From the NCBI GenBank assembly GCA_964035545.1, contig OZ037767.1, forward strand, positions 3,232,680 to 3,296,679: a stretch of 64,000 nucleotides of DNA, in the 5' to 3' direction. Made by a program: the position numbers and the translations under genes. The DNA is from Bugula neritina. Lineage: Eukaryota; Bryozoa; Gymnolaemata; Cheilostomatida; Bugulidae. Under the pieces are notes generated by a model. That model worked only from the letters and a program-made list of their open reading frames with translations, did no database searches and was not told the DNA's origin. Every line of letters begins with the position of its first letter. Position 1 is the first letter of the stretch. Positions 42,867-58,900 of this stretch are shown here, piece by piece.

Positions 42867-44699
42867 CAATGTCGTATGTATGGCTGGTTTTTTTTCAAAA
42901 TGCGATGCAATTTGATTTTGAAAGTTTTGTCACTGGAGAGTGTGAGTTAGCGAAACTCAGTCTAGGATTGACATTTATGTATAAATCGCGGCTGTCACAA
43001 CCTGCTATCATGAATTTGGGACCTCAAAGTACTGGAGTGACCCAGTTACACATTGACCAATCATCATGGCTGACTGCATGATGGCAGTATATTACATACC
43101 TTATTCAGATAGTCTGAATCAAATAACCCTCATCAGGTGATCTCAATTCTCAATGATGATAAGTTCAACTAGTTGGAGGTCATGTCAAGGCAAAGACTAG
43201 ACAGGTGAGGCTTTGAACGTTTTTCTAGCTGCACAGTTTTGTAGTACTTTGTAAAGTGATAAATATACAATCTACTATAGAAATCAGAAAAAGTAAAATG
43301 GTAGTAATTTGCAGATTTTGAGTCACAACTGAGGTACTTACTGTTACTCTGTCAACACTGGGCAATATTTACTTTAGGCTAATATGTATGAAGATAGTTA
43401 CTAGCATTATTCAGAGAGTACCCTTATTCAAATCAACTCATTGCCTTTTTATGCATGTTTAACATGTTTTGAATTCTGTGTGTCACGATTACGGGAATGA
43501 ATCTACTATACACAAGTCATCATCATAATATTTATATACATGCATGTACGAACTAACCTATTAGTAGATCTACTCTACTGCAGTTCTTTCTGCATACTAT
43601 CTTTGCTAATCCTGATTAATGACAGTATATGTACTAGATTTCATATTGTCACAACTGCATTCCCCCGCAAATCAGAAAATGATTTTATTATAATCATGTT
43701 CTAAATATTTTTTGTTTACAGTTACTTGTGAATCATCAATCTACCTAATTCTTTGATCATAAATTAAAATATGCAGGCTTTAATTACTAGTTTTTGCTTT
43801 TAAAACCATGCAAGCGGTGTGTGGTTAAGAAATAATATTAAACAGAGATAGGACCTAGCTGATATGTGAAATATATAAAGTCTTTGCTTGTATGTATATA
43901 CATGTCTGAAAGCATAGTTTGATGAGCACAATAGTATAATGAAACAACTGTTATGAATTTATAAGACATAATCATGGTACCAGTACTTTATTATTCTTCT
44001 TAATTTATTGACATGCAGCAAGCCATATATACATGTAGCATATGTTATATACAAATTATAGCAAAATTTTGACCTTCAATCTTGTAAAGCATTGATGTTT
44101 ATCAAATATGATCAACAATTGGTTATTGTAATGTACTATAATTGTAATATCAATGTACTTAATACATTATACTATATATATTATATATATGTATGTAGCC
44201 TACTTTGTAAATTCTCTTTTAACTAAATAATAAAGTGCTTTATATTAACAATAACTAATTCTACTGTGTTTTACATACGAAGCCTTTAGTCATTATAATT
44301 CAATTTTAGTATTTTCTCTGACTCTTGACCATGCTAGACAAAATCAAATACGAAAGTACATACTTTTTAAGAGACATTTTTTAATGTGCCAACAAAACCA
44401 TGGAGTTATCCATTTAACTCGAGATGAGACAACTCGGACTACTGTGCGAAACCGGAAACTACATAATATTATAAATGTACTAAAAATACACTTGACCCCA
44501 GTTAATGATTGATAGTAAAACTGAACGCTAGGTTTTAATGTATTCGTTTAATCATAATTACTTTATCATTATGCTTACCACTAATAAGATATTTACGTAT
44601 ATACTACAACATTAAATACTAGGCACTTGCTGTAAGCGTAATACAGTAATACTAAGTCTAACAGTCACTGTTGTTAGTCACTTGTTACAGAATTTAAAA

Positions 44700-45180
44700 A
44701 ATAAATGAGATGACTTACTCTTAGTCTTACACTTACAGTTAGAGTTACTCTTACTCTTAGGTCTTATACTTATAGTTATATAAGGTACTACGTCTACTGT
44801 CTACTAGTATTACTACTGTACTACTAGTTTTCTTTTTAATGAGGCATTTAATTTTATTTTGCACTTGCACATTTTGATTTTGTGATGACAAAGTGCTTTA
44901 TCGATGCGAACGCCAGCATCGATATGGTATTCAATCAATCAATCAATGTGAATGTCGAGTTTGACTGTAAGACCAAGTTTAACTATTACTATTAGATTAA
45001 GTATGAGTGCATACTCACTATGTTTATACTGCAAGTGCAAGACTAAGTTTATAGTAATTAGTTATAGTCAGTTTAACTTTATAGTGTAGCACCAAGTCTA
45101 ATACTAATACTAATAGTAAATAGTAATTGTATACTAGTACAGTGCTAGTAGTAATACTTTAGTGTATAGTAAAGTAATGC
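44700..45180. repeat. Degenerate ACT/TAT-rich tract upstream of CCDC85
   Basis: Phrases such as CTTATACTTATAGTTATA, GTACTACGTCTACTGTCTAC and CTAATACTAATACTAATAG recur with no strict period, resembling the tracts before WDR62 and ZFYVE21. Confidence 0.6.
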
Positions 45181-45590
45181 AGTTAGTTTTTTCTATATTT
45201 ATATCACTTCGATGGAGGCTGGCTTTGACTTTGCCATAAGGCTAAATGCTAATTTAACTTACAGTAACTAGAAAGTATAAAGTGAGACTTGATTTGAACT
45301 TGATTCACCGTTTTTTATACAGGATTAGACAAATATGTTTTACTAATCGCTAACGATACATTAATATAGATAGAAATTGTAATGTTTAAGATTGATTTTG
45401 TTGTGTGGTTTTATTAAGTATACCTAGTGGTGTAAAACTTTGAACATGTTTATTATGAATATAAACTACTCCTTGTAATAGCAGTTGTTTCTCTGCTGGG
45501 CTTCTATACATGCAGAGTTTTTTGTTGCAGGGCTGTCCAGCCGTCGGAATGTAATATCACTGGAGTCAATGTCTGCAGAAGAGGGGAATA

Positions 45591-48597
<3,007 letters not shown>

Positions 48598-49414
48598 CAC
48601 AGCAACGCACCAAACATTAGTATTCTGTTCTCAAAACTTGCTGAATTTTATGCAACACTTTGGTTTTCCTAGTCTTGAATTATTCCTTTAAACATTTTAA
48701 TCGAATTTAATTAGAAAATATTATTATTTTTACTGAATCCGACTCCATCTTCAATACCATCCCGAGCAGAAGTGTAGTTCTTCAGCTACCAGCTGGCGTT
48801 TCCAGAGAATATCAGAGTATCCCTAGTCAGAATTTCGTTACTGGAGGGCCATATATTATTTTTACATGAGCGAATTTTTTTTATACCCTGTTACAGTCAT
48901 TTTATTTTACTGCTTCATCAGCCGGCAATATTTATATCCCTAACCTGCTTTTTCAGCTTCATAACATATCAGAGCTTTTCAGTAACCTCAATGTATTTTA
49001 TTCAAACTGTACAGCATATAATGGTTATGATTAAAAAACAATAAAGCTGGAGTTTTCACTACAGAGCATTAATGTGTAATTATGACAAATTATTTTAGCC
49101 TCATATTGGATATAATAACTTCCACCACCTTTTTATAGTAACATGAGATATAACATATAGCATACATATTATTACTCTTGGAGATTACTGTGATGTGCCA
49201 TGCTTCTTGCATAATGCAATTAGCCGCACAAGGAAAATATAACAATTGAAAGTGTTTCTGATATGATTCGTCAACTGTCCAAAGGTTCTGTATTCTCATT
49301 AGAACAGAGAAGTGGCGGGCAAGTGTATGCTGACAATAACGTAAAGTAACAAGGTCAATTCAACAATGTAACTGGAGCAGAAAGAGAGAGAGAAGCTGTA
49401 AACAGACTAACAAT
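48598..49414. other. Convergent 3' ends of CCDC85 and GTF2A1
   Basis: About 820 bases separate the two stop codons. AATAAA on the plus strand at 49040-49045 suits CCDC85; TTTATT at 48997-49002 reads AATAAA on the minus strand and suits GTF2A1. If both are used, the 3' UTRs overlap. Confidence 0.5.
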
Positions 49415-52400
49415 TCACCACTCGGCGTCGCCATGGGCTTTGTGGAACACATAGTCCTTTGTGTTGATGTTCATGATACCGTCTTTCAGGGTGAATCTCC
49501 ACCTGTTCTTGCTCCGTGTTATCTACAATACGTGGACTGGTGGATGAATTTGTGGAGCAACGGATAGATTCGTGTATAACTGTTAAATATGGCTTGAAGC
49601 AGCACCGAGTTGGGAGTGACTAAGTACAGTATTTCTATACACAACTCAAGACTCCCCACGAACAAATGCACTCAATAACCACCAACTCGGTGCTGCTTCA
49701 ATCGGTTTTCATGAAACTACATTTCTAGTTGATGTATATGTGAATTTTCTCAAGTTCCTGTACAAAACATCGAATAAAGCTATCAACTGACTAAATAGTG
49801 GATTACACGGCACAGTTGAATGTGGGGTGACAACTTTAAACTACTTGAATTGTTTAAAAATGACTGCTTCCATAATATTACATTATTACAATATATTCAT
49901 AATTCCATGAAAATGTGTTGGATGCAATTAATAATAGGAGCTTTTAACTATATAGAAAAAATAATGCTGAGGTTTAGTGGAAACCCTATAGAGATGGACA
50001 CCATAGACTACTAGCCTATTGAGATGACAAGACACCCTACACTGACCTATAGAGATGACAAGACACCCTACACTGACCTATAGAGATGACAAGACACCCT
50101 ACACTGACCTATAGAGATGACAAGACACCCTACACCAGCCTATAGAGATGGCAAGACACCCTGCACAAGCCTGTAGAGATGACATGGAACCCTCACATGT
50201 TGATGTGGACCCACCTTGTCATACTGACACACAATCACATTGTCCATTTCAAAGAGAGTACTCGAGTCTTCCGCGTCTTCGTCGTCGTCCTCAGAATTCA
50301 GGGGCTCTTCCTCCCCCTCCCCGTCACCCGCCTCATTATCTACATCGTCATCTACGTCGTCATCAATGTCGTCATCCTCATCTGAAGATGTATCTGCACC
50401 ATCTAGCTGAAGGACAACCTGAACATAAATCAGCACAGCGTTGACGGTACATCGACCTTCACCTCCCTGCTTGTGTGTTCAGAGGACATCTAATGAGTCC
50501 TTGACATTTTTAAATTTAGCGAAAAGTTATACTGGGTTATAAAAATTTTTTTGTTAGTATTGAAGCACTTGATATAAAATTTAGGACTGGTATTTTTTAG
50601 TTAAGGTTTATCTATTACAATCATCTTTTGATCTTGTATCTCAACAATTCAAGAAGTCACAAGCCAAACAATGTTCAAACTATTAAAAACACACATAAAA
50701 CGTGGCAGTGAAACAGGAGTGGTGAATTTCTTATTTTACATCACCAAAGAAATATTGTGAACCTCATTATTCAATCCCCCACAAAATTATTATTCTGCGC
50801 ACCTCTATTTCTCGAACTTTTTTCTTGGGAATTTTCTTCTTAGGAATGGTAGTCTTGGGTCTGCAACCTGTTTCTTGCAGTTGTTGAGGGGCGTTGATCT
50901 GAGTATTGCATACCTCCCCCTCAGTATCATCAGCACCATCAACTTGACCTTGGACTAAAACAAAATGTGCTGAAGGCTACAGTTACATCTAATGCAAGGT
51001 GCTAGCAACAACCTTTTACAGCTAAGTTTGCAAATTATCATTACTTGGTTGTATTTTATCTAGTATTACAACAGGAAAGACATTATTGCAACATGTCTCA
51101 TAAGCAGTGCATTTACACAGTTATAAAGAGAAACTGGAGCACAAGTCACACAGTTACATTACACAGTCATACACAGTTATATTACACAGTCACACACAGT
51201 TATATTACACAGCCATACACAGTTATATTACACAGTCACACACAGTTATATTACACAGCCACACACAGTTATATTACACAGTCACACACAGTTATATTAC
51301 ACAGCCACACACAGTTACATCACACAAGGCTAGTATAGTTACTATAGTAATTATAAGGCAGAAGGTTTATATCTAGAATACCTTTAGTTGAGAGATTTTG
51401 AGGCTGCAACTGTGGCCTGAGTATTTGTTGATGAGACAGCGGCTGACCCTGCTGTATTTGAATAGATTGAGGCAGCCTGATACCGCCAGCTGTCGTCATC
51501 GCTGACGTTGGTATGACTGCAGTTAGTCCACCGATAGCTACAACATAGATGAAGGCAGCTGGTTATGCAGGTATACATAAGGACCTCTGATGAAAATGCA
51601 ATATTTACCTGCATTATAGCCTGTCTCACCCATACAGGTCTAATTATAACTTAGTAAGTAACATTAGATAGATGCTCTTTACTTACAACTAGTTGTGTAA
51701 TACATTTAGTTTATATTCTCTACTAACTCTATGTGAAGCGCTTACCATTAGGCTGTAGTTGTAAGTTACCAGCAAAAAGTTGCTGCTGATAAATAGCAGG
51801 CAACGCCATAGTAGCTGTAGCAGCGGCTCCACTCTGAAACAGCCAATCAGAAAGCATGTTACATAACATTGTACAACGTATGCTGTGTTAGTGAAGCCAA
51901 CAAAGACATACTGGCACCACTTACTGTGGCATTTTGTGTCAATTTGTTTCAGTCATTTGAAGTGACAGATAAATCCTTGAAAACACATAAAATGCGCAAA
52001 TAACATTTTTCAAGTAATGATAAAGGTAAACATAAAATTTATTTTTAATTTTTTAATAGAAATTTATGTGCCTGTAGAAAAGCAATGGCAGAATAAGACT
52101 GACACTAAATCGAACTCAAATTTTTGAGAAAAAATAGTATATAAAAACCTTCTACTTGCACCAAACACTCTCCAAGGGCCGAGGGCATACATCAATAATA
52201 GATGTAAACGGTGTTTAGATTACAGTGTCATAGCTAGTTACTAATTCATTTCAGTGAATACTAGTTTTATGACTGCCTTTCACACTCATTGCTAGTAGGA
52301 AAAACTAACCCAACATCAAACCTTAGAGGCATTATATTGTTCATAGCATTATCATTGTTTATAGGATATAAATTCAATGAACTATACACTCAACTATAAC

Positions 52401-55323
52401 CCTGTTAATATGCCTACAGTGACAATTTTACAACTGAAAATAAAAATCCAAATGGAAAATCCATTAGAAAATCTGACATAAACTAAAATCCAGTTTTAAA
52501 CAGATAAAATTATATGAACTACACTTTTCTTTCTACAGGCATGTTACACTCATTTGAATTTTCACTGCAGAAATGTTTCCATGAACTTTTAGGATTTTAT
52601 TCTGCAATCAGTACTAGGGTCAAGTTTTATATGATACTGAAGATAAAAGAGCAGGAGAGCACAACTACTTATCCCACGAAGACGTAATAGCCTACAAGTG
52701 CCTTGCTTATAGTGACACAAGTTCTAGACGCACTAACCATTTAGTCTACGCTCTCACCACTATCACATTTGCACACTCCACTGCCGACAAAATTATACAG
52801 CATTTACATAAACACACTATATATCATGTTCTAAAACTTGCATAGACTATAATTATTCCATGTACAACATCGGGACTAGCTGTATTTGTGGTGGTAACAG
52901 ATCATGCATTTATTGTTGATAAAATTAGTTACCATATCGATAGCTTGTGACTGCATATGAGGTCGTACGGCGGTGGGTCTATAGAGAGGAGTTACTAGGG
53001 GGACGGTCTGGGGTATGGAGTTGGCGGATGTCGACCCAGCAGGAGCCACTGCAACTAATTTCATAGAATAAACAAGTCAAATCTTCACAGTCAGCACACA
53101 AACTTCACTTAAGGAACAGATGATATCAAGTAAAGTTTGAGCCGCAATTAAAAATCTAAAAAGTGTTGGTTACAGCAAATCTTTAACCATAGATTTGAAC
53201 ACACTGTAATAACTACCCTCTAGTGTTGAAGAACAAAATATTTAAATGAGTTCATAATTTTATTAATTTCGCACATTTTTAAATAAATTTTTCGTCTAAA
53301 GTTCCATGATTGTCTTACTACTGAGAAAATCTCAACCATTCAACTAGATACAGAGTTGAGCACCTCAAGTCTATGGTGGTTCACAGATTCAGCAAACTGT
53401 AAGACCCACCTGGCTTCCTGGAAGAAGATGCTGGAGGTAACGGCAAGTGACTTGGAGTGGGCAACTCCTCTAACGCCTTTGAGGATTTCAACTTTTGTTC
53501 CCATAACTAAATATTTACACACTATATTTATACATAATATATTTATACATGCTATATTATACATAACTAAATTTATACATACTATATTTATACATATTAT
53601 ATTTATACATACTATATACTTCCATATACTATAACTGTACATACTGTATTTTTATTTTTGCAAGTATGCAATTAATTGGCATTACAAAGACTATCGGTAA
53701 TGCAAAGAGATCTCATCCGGGCACCTAGTGCAGACAACACTTCAATACAAATTTCAATTATGATCTTTTCTCTGCCAGCCATTTTTATTTCTAGGTGATA
53801 TTACACGAAAATAGAACTATTGTATTCCATTATGTTAGCAGAATACAGCAAGCAGTATAAGCTGTTTGAGAATTTAACTAGAATAAAACTGGACAAGTGT
53901 GTATGAAATTGACTGAACCTGTTTTAGTTCCGTTAAGACTTGTTCGTCGATTCCTTCATCTAGCACGGCCTCTCTCATCGACTCAATCACCTCGTCAATC
54001 ACTGACTGGTACAACTTACTCTGCAAGCACAGCGAGTGTTTCATTTGTAACCAGATGAAACATTGTGTCACCCAACATGACAGATTGGCAAAAGGTAAAA
54101 AGAGACTAGAAATGTTTAAGTCTTGATAACCAATAACATCATCAAGTCAATAAATTGACAGTCCTGTTTTTAATAAAACCCAAGTACAAACATCAAACAT
54201 AACAAATGCCATTGGTTCATCAAAAATTCTAGTAAGAAGGTGTTGAAATAATGAGAAATGACTTGACCAAGTTTTACACCTTCTTAAATTAGAATATAAA
54301 TATCTTAAGATATGAGGAAGCAGTATTTACGGGAATTGGGGTATTTCATTATTTTGAGAAAATTTTAAAATAAACACTAAAGAGTTTTAACAAACACACT
54401 CAGTCTTGCAGGGTACTTCTTGAAGCTAACTTCATTCGATAATTGTATTAATTTTTATTTATTCTAGCAGGCATAGCTGAACAGGAATTTTTATATTACA
54501 TTTAGGCTACAAAAGAAATAAATTCTTGAATTTAAATTTGATGTATTATTAAAAAGTGTTTTTTTATAAACAAACGAAATAGAAAAGTTAATATTAAATA
54601 ATAATTTTAATGTCTAATAGTTTAGTGACAATAAATTTAATTATTATAATCCTATTAATAATATTTATAACTTATAAATGATAAATGTGAACATCATGAT
54701 CATGATCATCAAAATATCATTTTGATTTATCAATTAATATCAAGAAAATTACAATTAGTATTACATTTATTATATTATTATATTTATTTTAGTATTTATA
54801 ATGATGAAATTATAATAATATTTATGTTGAAATATTAATTATTGTATCGACTTTCGCTTTGCATCGTCAGATTAGCCTTAGGCAATAAATATAATAATGT
54901 TTATGAAAAAAAATGCAATTAATATTATGAATGGTCAAATCGATGATTGATAGTGTGGTGCATTGATGTATTGCTCTATATGCATATTGTCAGAATGAAA
55001 GAAAATTAAAATCTTAAATGCAGTGTAATACCGGTGACATTTTGAATTTAAGCTGAATTTATTTATAATTATCATCATAATTATGTACAGTAAAATATCT
55101 AGTTATACTTTTGTATGACAAGTTGGACAACTCCAATAATAAAAGCCCTCATCCTAAACAGTAGGCAATAATTATAAATCAGTATGGCCATGACTCAGTA
55201 GATTTGTTCTGACTTTTCATTCTTAGGAAATCAAAAGTATCCTGTTGTAATTGCTTAAAATAACTAGAAAAGTATGCTAAATGACACTGAGTTTTATCTA
55301 CCTACCACTGACAATTGACTCAT
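49415..55323 (-). CDS. GTF2A1: TFIIA large subunit precursor (alpha/beta), nine exons, 348 aa
   Basis: Minus-strand exons: 55323-55306, 54020-53919, 53506-53410, 53054-52933, 51833-51746, 51537-51382, 50954-50803, 50418-50215 and 49522-49415. They join in frame. Seen: a six-codon first exon; the N-terminal four-helix-bundle segment SKLYQSVIDEVIESMREAVL and ELKQLWEQKL; a Q/P/A-rich middle (residues about 60-195); a basic patch PKKKIPKKK (about 231-239); a highly acidic stretch (DEDDDIDDDVDDD); EEEPLNSEDD; and the beta-barrel C-terminus with NVIVCQYDK, RWRFTLKDGIMNI and HGDAEW. Known: the TFIIA precursor is cut by Taspase1 to alpha and beta and stabilises TBP on DNA. Two cleavage-type motifs are visible, QVDGADD (D200/G201) and QLDGADT (D251/G252). 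It shares a divergent promoter region with ZFYVE21. Confidence 0.97.
49594..49702. mobile_element. Short inverted-repeat element (MITE-like), copy 3
   Basis: TTGAAGCAGCACCGAGTTGG at the left end is repeated as a perfect 20-base inverted copy at the right end. Length 109 bp. It lies in the last intron of GTF2A1. It is the best-preserved copy of the three. Confidence 0.85.
50014..50185. repeat. 31-bp minisatellite in the last GTF2A1 intron
   Basis: About five and a half copies of CTATAGAGATGACAAGACAC followed by CCTACACTGAC, ending about 30 bases from the exon 8 donor. Confidence 0.9.
51140..51330. repeat. About 22-bp minisatellite in GTF2A1 intron 6
   Basis: About eight copies of CACAGTTATATTACACAG with alternating CAC/CAT joints (a 44-bp higher-order pattern of GTCAC and GCCAC forms). 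It yields open frames rich in H, T, Y and S that are artefacts. Confidence 0.9.
53505..53645. repeat. Degenerate 16-17 bp repeat in GTF2A1 intron 2
   Basis: About eight copies of ACTATATTTATACATA-type phrases directly upstream (minus strand) of exon 3. Confidence 0.75.
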
Positions 55324-55956
55324 AGCTAGCGATTGAGTGAAAGAATAGTCTATCTCAAATTAAGTGGCTGAAATTTTCAGCAAGGTCCTTCCTCAAACGC
55401 TTTCCCTTATATACTGTTGGCGAATGAAGCTCGTCAGTGGTTTACATAGGATATTCCGAAGAAGCGCCCTCTCTCGACGCGAAAAAGCACGAGGAGGCGT
55501 GTCTGCTCTGCAAATATACATTCACTCGTTACTCATTCGTCATTCCCATTTCATACTTTTAATTTTGCAGTATCTGAAGAGTATGGCTGTGTGAGCGTAG
55601 GTAGTTTTATAAATCTAACGTTGAAATTTGAAAGTAAAGCGGTAACAAACACTGTGTTGTTTAGAGCTAGACCTGTGTGGTATAGTCGTTCACTATAACG
55701 TATAACTGTATGACTATAAGACTAAGTATCACACTCACACTGACAGTGATTGTGACTCTGACTCTGAGTGACAAGTACGTCTACGGCTACTAGTTCTAGC
55801 AGTAATTTAATAGTGGTACTACTAATATTACGTCTACTACCAGTACTGAGTCTTGAAAACAAAAATTGAGTAATTACTAATTGTAATTCAAAGAGTAAGT
55901 CTAATACTAAAGGTAATAGCACAGCCTTCGGTCTAGGCAATTACAGATTACTCCTT
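55324..55956. promoter_or_regulatory. Divergent promoter region of GTF2A1 and ZFYVE21
   Basis: Only 633 bases separate the two start codons. A comparatively GC/CpG-rich patch at about 55450-55505 (with GAAGCGCCCTC and TCGACGCG) lies nearer the GTF2A1 start; a degenerate ACT/TAT tract fills 55690-55930. No TATA box could be assigned with confidence. Confidence 0.45.
55690..55930. repeat. Degenerate ACT/TAT-rich tract upstream of ZFYVE21
   Basis: Phrases such as GACTCTGACTCTGAGTGAC, GTACGTCTACGGCTACTAG and GTACTACTAATATTACGTC recur imperfectly, ending about 25 bases before the ATG. Confidence 0.55.
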
Positions 55957-58900
55957 ATGCCTATGGCTTCGAATAGCGAGGCTGTTCAAAAAGAGCTTCG
56001 TAAATCTAAGAGTGGTCTGAGAATTTTGGCCAGAGTTGACAGTCATTCTAGTCCGTTTTTGCTTGACGAGCCTCACTGGGTACCAGACAACGAAGTAAGT
56101 TTTGAACATGTAATAGTTATAAAACTAACTTGACGTTATCATTATGATTATGGACTGATGTATTATTAAATAAGTTACTATTATAGTAGCCAAGATTATA
56201 AATAATATGATAACTAAAATAAGATTATAAACTGGTGGTAATAATTATGTTAAAGCTAGTAAGTAAATTTAATGATATAATCATATAGTAATATCTAAAA
56301 CTGGAAGCAGGTATCACCTGATATAATGATCATAGTAAGTTGAATTTGTTGAGTTTTTTTTCTATATTTTGTTTGCAGTTAGAAATATTAGCATTTTGGT
56401 TATAAGTGATGCATGTTTTTTGTATTTATAACAAGAGCTTGTAATTGCCTACTCGGCATTTAAGGACTGTGATGTTTTAGGCCTGGGTATTTATCATACT
56501 ATGTAACTATTAAAAATGGTTTTGTCTTACAGGTAAATAACTGTCAAAAGTGTAACAAGACATTCAACTTTACTAACAGAAAGGTGAGTTTCAACCTATC
56601 TGATAGATCTCTGATAATCTTATACTAAACTACTTAAACTAACTCAGCTAGTATTGGTAGTGGTCTTAGTTTAACTGGCTGCAGTAGATATATTTGAATC
56701 CTGACTCCGATAATTAAGGGAATACGCTAGTACACTCACATTGACTTAGCTAGTATTAGAAAATACTCTGGTATACTCAATTAGTACAACAATAAATGGT
56801 TTTAAATTCATTATTAGTTTCTTAACATGTTACTCATTCTAGAGCATGAAAGATGCCAATGGCATAGTTTGTATTGAAATATAGATTTACTGTCACTCAA
56901 GGCCATTTAATAGCTTCAACTATTTTCCCATCAATGTAGCATCATCTATAACTTACTTTTAAATTGTTATACCAAATAGTTGTTTTCCAGAATATTAGTA
57001 TAAATTGAAACTTGTTTGGCTTTTTGTCATCGGTTATCACTTTTGTTTGAAATCTCAATAAAGATAATGGTCACATGACTTATGAGAGGTAATATAATGT
57101 GATTGCTTATCTGTTTCTCAGTCTGCCATAATCTTTTTTCTATCAGTCTAGTGTTTATAGCAACACGTTAGCTTCTCCCACTGGAGTTAAATGTGTCGCT
57201 TAATCAACTGTAGCATTAGTTTGTAGATATTTGATTTCAAGTAACAATAAATTCCACTAACATCAATTCCTATATTGTCTTTTTTCATTTTAATATTGAA
57301 TATATTCATTCCTCTTTAACAGTCATGATGCTATGGTGCAATGTTTAAGTAAAGCTAAGCATATGAATTTTGCTAATGTGTTGCTATAAATAATAGGCTG
57401 AACATTTTCACTTTATTCTCTATCAATTCAAGTTTAAGTTGTATAGTATTGCATTCAACCAGTAACTCTGCATTGAATTAAAGCAATTGTAGGGTTCACT
57501 ATATTTCTAGACATTCAGTGAATATTTTCAAAAAATTATCAACAAATCAATTTTCAGCCTATATGCTTTATGCTTCTATAACTTTACTCTCTCTCTATCC
57601 TAGTTAGTAGTTATCCAGCAAAGGAGTTGTGCTCCCCTGCTGGGTGCACATTTATTATAGCCCCACCATGCATATATATATGTATTTGTCTCATTTGTTA
57701 CTCGGGGATTATGATAAAACTTATACTTAATGTCTACTCTATATGATGGTGGTTTATGTAGGATTTAATGCTATTTTCCAGCATCACTGCAGACGGTGTG
57801 GGCAGATATTCTGTGGCAAGGATGTGAGTCACAAACTTCCACTTCCAAGGTTGTCATTTGTAGACCCTGTCAGACTCTGTCAGTTGTGTATTGGAGTGAC
57901 CAAGAAGGAAAACGAGTTCTTTGACAAACATTTGAAAACACTAACATCAGGTATTGATTCACACTCCCCCCCCAACCCCAACTTAATTCAGGATAGAGAA
58001 GAAACTGCAACTAAATGTTAAACTGAATAAAAGTTATTGAGTTAGTATTGGGATACTATGGAGGTAAACAGCTTTTTCATGTAGCTTCTTTAGATGAGTG
58101 TTTCTTTCTTATTGGGTCTTTGGATGAATAGCTCTTTCTTATTGGTTATTTGGGTAGTAGCTCGCTTTCATTGGTTATTTAAATGAATAGCTCTTTTTTT
58201 ATTGGTTCTTTGCATGAATAACTCTGTCTATATGGGGATAAAAATCTTTCCTTTCTGTTCAATACACAGCATATATTTTAACGTAGCCTTGGGCTTTGAA
58301 GTTGTTAAGTTTCAGATCTCTAGTTGTGATGCTGTATGGTCGACAGAGAAATTTTCAACTTTATAATTTTATGCCAATGCATGAGATGTCCTATACTGTT
58401 TTAAATTGCAAATTTGTTATATGCATGGAATATTGAATGATGTGCATGTCATAATGTGTATTGTCTGAAATAGTACCCTCATGAATTCCCTGCTGAATAC
58501 ACATTCTTCTTTCTAGAACTTCCTTTTTTCACACATACCACTTTTTTCTTTTCCTTTCATTTTTCTTGCTAATTTCATTTTCTTTAGGAGCTGCTTTCAA
58601 TGTTGTAAGTACGCTTCATTCGGATCAAAATGGCGAGAGAGAGTTTATATGTAAACTCGCCCCTTCATCTCACAGGTAATGGCTTGGTTTATAGGCTATG
58701 TTTCTTGTTAGTCTTTGCATCTAAAGAGAGTTAGCTAAAATTAGACAGTTGCTCAGTACCCACTAGACTTGATAGTTCTCTCTCTAGGGTGCATTTTATT
58801 ATCATTGATTCTGTAGATACGAATTTTAATAATACATTTAAAGTTTGTACCATTCAAAAGTCAAAACTTTCTTGCATTCTTACCTAATTCTAAATTATTT

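Larger units (their letters stand above)
42395..45590. other. WDR62 3' UTR and spacer to CCDC85
   Basis: The 3' UTR probably runs to just after the poly(A) signals at 42844 and 42861. The remainder is AT-rich, with a degenerate ACT/TAT tract at about 44700-45180 and an AATC tetranucleotide run near 44930. No exon was recognised. Confidence 0.6.

Noticed and set aside
50148-50444. Proline/histidine-rich open frame on the plus strand (98 codons)
   Set aside because: It is the antisense shadow of the acidic GTF2A1 exon 8.
51045-51376. Repetitive H/T/Y/S open frames
   Set aside because: They come from the 22-bp minisatellite in a GTF2A1 intron, on the strand opposite to the gene.
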